64,000 nt of DNA from Patella vulgata. Lineage: Eukaryota; Mollusca; Gastropoda; Patellidae. A program made the translations under genes and the position numbers. Positions 55,935-64,000 of this stretch are shown here, one piece after another; within the stretch, counting starts at the first letter, position 1; the number at the start of each line of letters is the position of its first letter. The stretch covers positions 14,666,001 through 14,730,000 of the forward strand of contig NC_065887.2 in the NCBI RefSeq assembly GCF_932274485.2, in the 5' to 3' direction. The notes beneath the pieces are model-generated. The model made no database searches, was not told the DNA's origin, and saw only the letters and a list, made by a program, of their open reading frames with translations.

Positions 55935-56165
55935 AATATATTACTTAATGTCTCGCTCGTTGGCTCGTTGACCTGTGTTCGATCCCTGCGTTGGGCGAGA
56001 ATGTTCCACCTTGTCAGTGGTGCAGAACGTAGGGTCCGGAAAAGGACAACATATAGCCATTCGGATAGGACGAAAACCCTATGTCCTGTGTACACATTGG
56101 CGTGCACGTAAAAGATCCCTTGGCAGTTGGAATTCGAAATGAGAGAAGAGTAGGTTGTAGTGCAA
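55935..56165 (+). repeat. SINE-A, diverged, 3'-truncated
   Basis: TGTTCGATCCCTGCGTTGGG (B-box), TGTACACATTGGCGTGCACG and AGATCCCTTGGCAGTTGGAA. It stops at GTAGGTTGTAGTGC. A G-rich piece with CAGGGCCCGTGAGG follows and may start another element. Confidence 0.75.
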
Positions 56166-56641
56166 AATGTCAGGGCCCGTGAGGGGGGAGGGGAGCTGGG
56201 ACACTTGTCCAGGGGCCCGGAGGTATGCCGAATAATGTATTAAAAACATTTGTGGGTATAAAGTAATAAAAATACACTGTTACTTGATCGTAAAGTAGTA
56301 GCAGATTATTAAAAACGAAAGTGAAGGCGAAACTTTTACTTTCGTCTTCGTTTTAGGCCCTAAAAATCGCGATCAATGTGTTTTAGAAAAGTGACCTCCA
56401 GTTACCCCAGATATACACCTATGTGTCTTTCACAACTCTTCGCCGAGTTTGATGTCGCGGCCCTGTTATCAAATTTTAATGCTGACAAATGAACTTAAAT
56501 TAATATAGGCCTAACATATATAAACAATTATAAGACTAATTATAGATCAATTTAAAGAACCTGACCATTATAACAAGACTCTGTGATTTAAGTTCACAGC
56601 GCCACTAACACATTGACAATTACATTAGAGAGGAAAATGAT

Positions 56642-56912
56642 GTGAAATGAAATAAAACTGGGTTTAGTGTCCTACTTTTCTGTGCTGACTCAGCTAAAGA
56701 ATGGCATACGTGATACAGTGTGCTGTGAGGGAATTTTTGGTCGGACAGTGTCGCTCCAGCCTACTCTTATATCGAATTCCAACTGTCAAGGATTCTTTAA
56801 CGAATGACTAGACAAGGCGAAACGAGCCGGAAAATCCTGAGCGAATCCGGGTAGGCCTACTCCTGGTTAGCGACCCAACATCTTACTCACTGGGTCACCG
56901 CGGATACCCATT
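56642..56912 (-). repeat. SINE-A, diverged, antisense
   Basis: GAAATGAAATAAAACTGGGT, CATACGTGATACAGTGTGCT and TATCGAATTCCAACTGTCAA; head CACTGGGTCACCGCGGATACCC. Confidence 0.75.
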
Positions 56913-57208
56913 AGAAACTGACACACTTCATCAAGGTCAGGTTGGTGTCAAGTTCAGAAGTTTAGTACATTTTCTAACTGGTTTCGACAGTCGATTCCGA
57001 ACATTAAACTTTTAAACTTCTGTTCCAGATACGTACCTGGCTTGTGAAACAGTGATATATTTTATGAAAATATACTTTGAATGATTTATGATAAAATAAC
57101 ACTTCAAAAGCTACTTTAAAACATTTCGCTGTCTTCATTATCCCAATCAATGCATTTCATTTCGTTTTCAAAAACATACAATGGTCTCTCTCTCTCAGTT
57201 ACTGTCGA

Positions 57209-57482
57209 GAGGAGAGGGAAATGGGGTTTAACGTCAACACTACACAAACTAGGTCATTTCGGGACTAACATATGGTTTAATTTTATTTCAATAATTCGCT
57301 TGCGCGTAGGCGTCTTTAGCAGCGGGAGGAAACCGGAGGACCCGGAGAAGACCCACGAGGTTTTACAGGCGATCCTACTTCTTGTCACGTACAACCGGGG
57401 ATTCGAAACCACGCCAGTTGACTCAATGACAGACTTTATGTTACAGCGCGCACACGCTCACCATTCAGCCATCCAATCCCGA
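57209..57482 (-). repeat. SINE-B, full length with 13-bp target duplication
   Basis: GGGGTTTAACGTCAACACTA, ATTTCAATAATTCGCTTGCG, ACCCACGAGGTTTTACAGGC and head CTCACCATTCAGCCATCC. CAGTTACTGTCGA (57196-57208) and CAGTTATTGTCGA (57483-57495) flank it. Confidence 0.9.
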
Positions 57483-58177
57483 CAGTTATTGTCGATGGTC
57501 TTCAATTGATGCATAACACGTTTACGTTATATAGTAAGTGCAGGGGGCAGCGCTATGCACAAACAAAACCGAAAACTGTAAACTATAAACAGATATTGAC
57601 AGCAATAAACAACAAATATCATATCAATTAGTGAAGTACCTGTTCGTGATTTGCATTTTTCAGAAAATATCAAGGTTTATTTAAAGCGGCATTAGGTTAA
57701 GATTAGATAAAGAGAGTTCTTGTAATAATAGTTAAAAGAGAGATAGTGAAAAGAGAATATGCTGAAACTGTTGGTCAAATTAATTTAATCGGGGTCTAGA
57801 TATCGGCGATTGTCGTTGATACGGCGGTAATAAACAAAGTCTCGATTATCCAGTTTTACGGTAACCGCATTGACCACAGCACGTATTTCAATCAACTTAT
57901 ATCGCAGCCATCCTGTGGCATCGAGTGTTAATTATGGTATTGGTAAGTTAATTAACGGCTAATTAATAATTTATAGTACATTTCAGGCAAAAAGAAAGAC
58001 CAGCAACTGGCAAATTTAGCTTGTTTTAGAAAACAAAATCAAAATACCCACGCTAGATACTCTCCTATCTTGGAATCAATCTGATTTTCAAAACATTTGC
58101 ACGAGTTTGGTTCATGGCAAACGCAGATGGTGTTTGGCCAATTTTGTAGGGAGCAATATATATAAATTCATCATATC
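57483..58177. other. Intergenic; possible antisense repeat E
   Basis: AATAAACAAAGTCTCGATTATCC at about 57830 is the reverse complement of a phrase in repeat E. Nothing else seen. Confidence 0.3.
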
Positions 58178-58186
58178 TGTGTAAAT

Positions 58187-58567
58187 GAAATGAAATGAAA
58201 TGAAATGGGGTTTTACGTCCTACTGTTCTGCTCCTATGCTGGGCTAATGAAGACGGGCATACGCCATACAGTGTGCTATGACGGAAATTTTGCCCGGGCA
58301 GCGGCACTATCGCCTACTCTTATATCGAATTCCAACTGCCAAGGGATCTTTTACGTGCATTCTAATGTACACACGGGACCTCGGTATTTCGTCTCATCCG
58401 AAGGACTAGACAGCTGTCCTTATCAGGCCCTCCGCCCTGCATCACTAAAAAGGGGGAACCACGCCGGAAAATCTCGATGAACTTTCTCGGCCAATGCAGG
58501 GATCGAACACCCGACCTCCAGGCTAGCGAGCCAGCGTCTTACCCACTTAGCCACGTGATCCCCAATT
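58187..58567 (-). repeat. SINE-A, full length with 9-bp target duplication
   Basis: ATGAAATGAAATGGGGTTTT, ATTTTGCCCGGGCAGCGGCA, AGGGATCGAACACCCGACCT and head CTTACCCACTTAGCCACGTG. TGTGTAAAT at 58178-58186 and 58568-58576. Confidence 0.92.
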
Positions 58568-59249
58568 TGTGTAAATACCGAGCGGAATTGAACCATTTTC
58601 GAAAGATATTCTTAATAGAGATCCACGTTTCACAATATTGTAGTTTTCAAGGACTTATATAGCGCTAAAATCATGTCTATTTTAGCAAATCCATTCAAGT
58701 TGTATAATAATGGAATCAGGAACTCGATGGACACATCCCTGGTTGGGTGATCGCATGGTAAGTTCTTGGACATGGCAAGCAGTAAGATCTAACAACCTGA
58801 AATTTATACGGGTTCTCGAAACCGTATGATCAAGGTCAATTGTTCCGACAATTTTATTTACAATAAATTACTTGTAACCTTTAAAAGAAATTCCCAAATC
58901 ATTTATAAAATCGAAATGGTGACAAACTTTTACAATTAGATCGTATGATCAAAGTCAAAGGGTTTGAAAATTTTAATCTTTAAAAATTCTTCTCAAATCG
59001 TTTACAATATTAAAATCGTGACAACCTTTCACAGTTATATAGGATGACAAAGTGCTACCCGGTTTATTTTTCGTTGTCTAGCAAACTATATTTTTTGCAT
59101 TTAAGACTGTATAAATCAGTGTCCATTTTTTTTTGTTTCTTTTTTTTTGTTATGAATGTTTCTGACTGATGCGACCACGTTTTGTCTATAACCTATTCAA
59201 ATCAAGTACAAACGCATATGTGTTTTATTATTGTTTTAACAAACATGGC

Positions 59250-59300
<51 letters not shown>

Positions 59301-59400
59301 TATAACGTCCACTTGAAACAGACTAGGTCATTTCTGGACTAACACATAGTTCAATTTTATATCAATAATTCGCTTGCGCGTAGGGGTCTTTTGAAGTGGG
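59250..59400 (-). repeat. SINE-B 3' half with long GT/GA tail
   Basis: (GT)n(GA)n, then TATAACGTCCACTTGAAACA, GGTCATTTCTGGACTAACAC and TCAATAATTCGCTTGCGCGT, stopping at GTAGGGGTCTTTT. Confidence 0.8.
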
Positions 59401-59865
59401 GTCTGACCCAGATTTTTCATCGTCAATGTCATTTATCGTTGAAACTTTCGTAGGGGTGGCGTATTCTCAAATGATGGAGTGTTACTGGTAAATCAAATTT
59501 AAGAAATTTTGAGAAATGGTCGACAAAATTGTTCAAAATTGTGACTATTTCCGAGGAGGGCAGACTATAGAATGATAATTATGTGGTTGCTTGGGGTCCA
59601 TTCTCATTAGTTAGACTGTTAGCGATGGGTAGAATAACCAGAAACACACAAAGAAAAGTATCTAACGAAGAATGGTGTAGCTATCTTCAATTTATCCGAC
59701 ACAACTGTTCGAAGAAATAAGAGGTATTCCCCATCAAATCAATGCAAACATGTGTTTATAATTTGTATGCTGTTTATGATGTAAATGTAATATTAAAAAT
59801 CCAAAGGAACTAATATAATGATCTAAATGTAAAATAAACCGCATGTCGACTTCATTGGTTTAGCT
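59401..59865. other. Intergenic, nothing recognised
   Basis: No coding or repeat feature supported. Confidence 0.35.
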
Positions 59866-59912
59866 AGAGCAGGACAGCGGCACGTTAAACACCATTTCAT
59901 TTCATTTCATTA
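59866..59912 (+). repeat. SINE-A 3' end scrap
   Basis: GAGCAGGACAGCGGCACGTTAAAC is too long to be chance: it reads like the SINE-A end and is followed by CACCATTTCATTTCATTTC. Confidence 0.7.
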
Positions 59913-60111
59913 AACACGCTTATATTGTAATGTAAATCATTCCCTTGATATAAAATCTCATTTAATGTATAAACATAACAATAAAGCTGAACTCCGATTA
60001 CAAAACTACAGAAATAATTAAATAAAAAGAAGTTAACGTCCTAAACAATCGCCGTACTTGTTTTCAATTTGTAGAACAAACATGGCGATTGCTTACGGCG
60101 TACAAAAACAG

Positions 60112-60325
60112 AGGCAGGCTTCGATCCCTGGTGTGAGCGTATGTGACTTGGAGATAGAGTTGCCTTCTCAACCTCGTGGATATACTCCGGGTACTCCAGT
60201 TTCCCCCCACAGGAAAGACCCCTGCGAGTGTGATAAGATAATAAAAATGAAAATAAGACAACTTGTCTGCGATATCACCTTCTGTCAAAGCGGACGTTAA
60301 ACACTAAGAACAACAACAACAACCA
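60112..60325 (+). repeat. SINE-C, copy 2, 5'-truncated
   Basis: CTTCGATCCCTGGTGTGAGC, CTTCTCAACCTCGTGG, CCACAGGAAAGACCCCTGCG, GATAATAAAAATGAAAATAA and GCGGACGTTAAACACTAAGA with a CAACAACAAC tail. It matches 5900-6092 in order. Confidence 0.85.
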
Positions 60326-60547
60326 CGCCCACAGCAAGTATATGCCTTGTCAAGCACACCCGGCTAGGACTATTTCAACTACCAATTACCTCCCGATTGA
60401 CGTTTTTTCACTACCAGCTTACTGAAAACATTATTACTACACAATTATTATGTCTGATCAGGTGCACATTATTTTACTTGTTAGACGAAATAAGTCAACC
60501 ACGATGTACTTTTGCTATAAAAATAAGAGAAATATTGCCTTAATAGT

Positions 60548-60585
60548 TGTGTCGAGTGGACGTTAAACCCCATTTCTCTATCTTC
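60548..60585 (+). repeat. SINE-B 3' end scrap
   Basis: TTGTGTCGAGTGGACGTTAA then ACCCCATTTCTCTATC. Confidence 0.7.
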
Positions 60586-60589
60586 TATT

Positions 60590-61084
60590 AATAGATTAAA
60601 ATCATGTTTTGTTCGTTCTGATAAACCAAATCACCATTTAATACATATTGATCAGTTAAGACAACATTCGGGTAAAACTCTTAATCAAAATGCTCATTTT
60701 TTTATCGTCTAATAATGTATCGATGAAAATGGTTTAGTGTGTCTGAGTTTGATGTCGCAAATATTGTTAGTAATAGAGTTACTAGACCAGTTGATATTTC
60801 CCAACCTGGCTTTAATTTGTAAGTTAGATTATTCACAAATGGAGCAACAGTTAAACCATTTAACTGAAGTTGTTCATGATGATCAATTAATTCATATCTA
60901 AAAAGTTCGCATGAAATATGGAACTTTGCAAGGGTTAGTAAATTTTAATTTGGCCAAACCAAATAACTGGTAATGGATCAATGTAAATACTTATCCAGAA
61001 TTATGTCATATTACTAAACAATTGTGTACTAATGATAATGTGTCAATTACTGGTAATTTTTTTGTAACTGAGTTGATTCGTTCT
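60590..61084. other. Unassigned sequence before the LINE
   Basis: Short open stretches on the plus strand with several stops; no homology recognised. It may be a more decayed part of the same LINE or unrelated. Confidence 0.3.
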
Positions 61085-62015
61085 TATTCTTATTATATGC
61101 TTGTGAAGTTTGGGGCTACTCTAATATTACCAATATCGAAAGAATCAATATGAAATATTGTAAATATATATTATCACTAAATAATTCCACAGGTTCTTCG
61201 ATAGTCTTGGGTGAACTGGGCAGGTACCCCTTAATTATCGATATTAAAGTACGAATGGTATGTTACTGGGCTAAAGTAGTAACTGATGAAAACAAACTGA
61301 CAACTAAACTATACAAACTGTCAAAATCTTGCAATACATCCTGGATGAGATGTATTAGAAACATCCTTGACGAATGTGGCTTATCATACACATATGTAAC
61401 ACAAACCTTTTTAAATATAAAATGGCTGAAAACCCGTTTGCCCAGTCTCTGCAAAACCAGTTTTTACAATCATGGCATAGTAGCATAGCATTATCTCCAA
61501 AGGGTTTAAATTACAGACTATTTAAACATAGTCTTGATTTCGAAAAATATCTTTCAGTCTTACCCATGTACAAATCTAAACTAATATGTAGATTTAGAAC
61601 TTGTAATACCAAATTACCCATAGAAACTGGCCGATGGAAGAAAACCCCGAGAGAAAATAGAACCTGTAAATTATGCAATCTAAATGCAATTGGCGACGAA
61701 TTCCACTATTTATTTATTTGTACAGATTCGGTTATTTTAAAGAAAAGGAAATTGTCTATATTGCCTAAGTTCTACTTACGACCAAATATACAAAAGTTTA
61801 GCGAATTGTTTAACTGTACTCACCCTTAGGTAATAAATAGTTTACACGGATTAATTAAGGTTATAACACAAAGGTTACACCCCCACCCCCCCCTAGTTAA
61901 ATCCTATTCATACATGTATATATATGTTATATTTTGTTGATGTAAATATGTTATTGTTTCTACACTGTATCTATGTACGGTTTGTGAAATAAAGAATATC
62001 TATCTATCTATCTGT
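61085..62015 (+). repeat. LINE 3' end with (ATCT)n tail
   Basis: One frame (61085-61425) reads YACEVWGYSN, INMKYCKYILSLNNSTGSS and GELGRYPLIID; a second frame (from about 61425 to 61829) continues FAQSLQNQFLQSWHSSIALS, CRFRTCNTKLPIETGRW, CKLCNLNAIGDEFHYLFIC. This is the C-terminal region after reverse transcriptase common in animal non-LTR elements, with a C-x-x-C...H...C finger. One frame change separates the two parts. The 3' end is GTGAAATAAAGAATATC and (ATCT)n. 5'-truncated and inactive. Confidence 0.8.
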
Positions 62016-62057
62016 TCACATCAGATTGTATTCATTACAATAGACTTGCTATGCAAT

Positions 62058-62530
62058 TTAAAGGAGCTAAATCGCTAATATTTGGGACCTAAAAATTGAC
62101 CCAAATGGGTCGCAACGCATATAATAATGTAATCTGATTATATATTCATTTGTTTCCGATTTGACTCTAATTTCAAATCAGTTATATCCAGCGAAATACG
62201 GTATGAGTCTCAACCGAATAGCAATTTCTAGCGTCTGGTTATTCCAGTCTATTGCGCATGCTTTCCAGATAAGATATGGCGTCACCGTTTGACATGAGTT
62301 GTGGAAAATGTCTAGCCTTGTTCTTTCTGGTCACTTGTTACAAATGACGCTGAAACGCACTATGGTACACGATTCGTGTACCAATGGTAAAATGTTTATT
62401 TTGTCTTAAATATTGGATATCAGAAGTCTACCTGTTCCTGGTAAGATCACAACATCAATGTTGATTTGAATTGACAAATAATTCGTATTTTCAACGTGTT
62501 AGACTTTGGATTATAATGGGTTAGAGACTT
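62058..62530 (+). repeat. Dispersed repeat F, copy 4
   Basis: AAAGGAGCTAAATCGCTAAT, GGGTCGCAACGCATATAATA, TTGCGCATGCTTTCCAGATA, GGTACACGATTCGTGTACCA and TTGATTTGAATTGACAAATA. It pairs with copy 5. Confidence 0.8.
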
Positions 62531-62776
62531 ATCTACTTTAAGTAAACCTATTGTTACGTATCTATATTTCATTCATTTCTTATTTTTGTTGTGATGTTCG
62601 TTCAAATCTTCATTCAGTAAGGTATTTGAAGTTTTTTTGGATAATTGAATATACACTTGTATGTTTAGAAAATATATATGCTAAGCTTGGAGCAGTACTT
62701 AAAATCAAGTTCATAGACAAAATTTCTGAGATATTTTCAACTTTTGATGTTTATCGAATTTTAACTTTTCATGTTT

Positions 62777-63248
62777 AAAGGAGCTAAATCGCTAATATTT
62801 GGGACCTAGAAATTGACAAAAATGGGTCGCAACGCATATAATAAAGTAATATGAATGTATATAAACTGATTTACATTCAATCCTTTCTGTTTTTACTGTA
62901 ATTTCTAATCAGTTTATCGGCGAAATACGCCAGAAGTCTACACCGATGGTATTTATTGCGCATGCTCTCCAGATAAGAATATAGCGTCACCATTTGACAT
63001 GACTTGTGGAATATGTCTAGCCCTGTTATTTGAGTCCCTTGCTCCAAATGGCGCTGAAACGCATTATGGTACACGATTCGTGTACTAATGGAAAAATGTT
63101 TATTTTGTCTAGAATATTGGTTATCAGAAGCCCATCTTTTCCCTGTAAGATCACAAGACCAATGTTGATTTGAATTGACAAATAATTTGTGTTTTCAATG
63201 TCGAAGATTTTTGATGATATTGAGTTAGAGACTTAGCTACTTTAATTA
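62777..63248 (+). repeat. Dispersed repeat F, copy 5
   Basis: Same landmarks in the same order and orientation as 62058-62530, about 720 bases further on, with roughly 10-15% differences by eye. It includes the small palindrome TACACGATTCGTGTA. Confidence 0.8.
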
Positions 63249-63892
63249 TATGTGAGTGAGAGAGTTTGCAAGGTTTTTTTTTCAGTCTGGTATTAGCAAT
63301 GTTTTCAAAAGTCCTATATGAAGTTTCTGTTTAGAGCTGGGGATGTTGTATATAGTCCCTCCCAATTACTTGTTCACTATTCTAATTTTACAAAGTAAAT
63401 TAATATTAATTAGATAAATGTGGTCTGAAACCTTCTTAAAAACCATTATGCTATATAGAGTTGTTTCCCCTGTTAATAAACGGCCTTAGTCCTAGAGGAT
63501 TCTAGGATTGGGTGAACATCAAGATGGATGTTTGTTTTGATGGACTGTTATAAATAAAACCAAATATATCAAATGATATGCCAGGCGTATGGGTGGGGAG
63601 GGGTATCAAATTTAAATCGCCAGAATTCTACTTTCTACCGCCAGACATTCTACTTGTGATTTTCAACCGCAGATTTTCTCAAATATAAATGGGACTATTT
63701 CATTTGGGAGTAAAGAATTCGAGCAATCGGACCAGTGGGTTATCGGGCATATACGTTTGCCAACAACGTTAGGTGTAAGGGACTTTGTCTCTACCTCGCA
63801 TAAATTAATCAAAGGCCATTTTGTTCTGTAAATGGAATTCCTTTCTCTTTTGGTCTACCACTGTCGGGTTTTTTTCTACAATAATCTAACCC
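63249..63892. other. Intergenic, nothing recognised
   Basis: No coding, RNA or repeat feature supported. Confidence 0.35.
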
Positions 63893-64000
63893 CGACAGCA
63901 ATTGGATTCCAACTTTCAATGGTTCTTATACGTGTATGCCAAAATATGCACGGAGCCTTGGTTCTTTCGTCCCATCCAAACGACTAGACACTATTCCTTG
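63893..64000 (-). repeat. SINE-A fragment, cut by window end
   Basis: ATTGGATTCCAACTTTCAAT, GTGTATGCCAAAATATGCAC and CGTCCCATCCAAACGACTAG match the SINE-A body, antisense, diverged. Confidence 0.75.

Noticed and set aside
57150-57509. 119-codon frame and similar ones at 19264-19569, 24439-24714, 26918-27271, 29673-30086
   Set aside because: These lie wholly within SINE-B or SINE-A/B copies and resemble each other only because the SINEs do.
59250-59294. Telomere-like or Z-DNA regulatory tract
   Set aside because: It is a plain (GT)n(GA)n run belonging to a SINE-B tail.

Overview
The window reads as nuclear DNA of an animal with long, repeat-laden introns. The best guess is a lophotrochozoan, probably a mollusc: it carries a spliced integrin beta gene, a cluster of secreted Met/Gly-rich genes resembling shell-matrix proteins in composition, and many tRNA-derived SINEs. 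The species assignment is inference; no marker in the window fixes it.

Layout. 1-1097: right part of a Tc1-type DNA transposon on the minus strand, with a transposase frame open to the window edge. 1185-15309: the last 16 exons of an integrin beta gene (plus strand), from the middle of the beta-I domain through hybrid domain, I-EGF repeats, beta-tail, transmembrane helix and a tail with NPIY and NPTY. The 5' exons lie left of the window. 15310-26630: 3' flank and intergenic DNA with SINEs and terminal-inverted-repeat (TIR) elements, including a foldback element at 22078-22901.

26643-54473: four same-strand paralogous genes (here MGR1-MGR4; CDS spans 26643-28636, 35152-36542, 40832-42628, 53780-54473). 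Each has a signal-peptide exon spliced in the same phase to one exon encoding a cysteine-free Met/Gly-rich protein with a shared [G/N]-N-D motif. MGR3 and MGR4 also share about 210 bp of promoter with a TATA box, a non-coding first exon, and a 180-base block of complete identity. Between MGR3 and MGR4 lies a 3.1-kb TIR element (48482-51608) holding a roughly 207-bp satellite with a perfect palindrome in most units. 54474-64000: intergenic, with SINEs, a LINE 3' end and a duplicated dispersed repeat.

Repeats dominate. Three SINE families (here A, B, C) have unrelated tRNA-like heads but the same GGACGTTAAAC motif just before their tails, which suggests one LINE partner. Several copies keep clean target-site duplications.

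Most unusual observations: (1) in three introns of the integrin gene the real 3' splice site is the last unit of a tandem array that has multiplied that same splice site; (2) the Met/Gly-rich family and its gene-conversion-like block; (3) two unrelated TIR elements that both carry tandem arrays in inverted orientation; (4) two clusters of an ACCGGAAAAC repeat about 9.5 kb apart.

Limits: all calls come from reading the sequence. No database search, transcript data or folding was available. Repeat boundaries are good to about 5-20 bases unless a target-site duplication is given.
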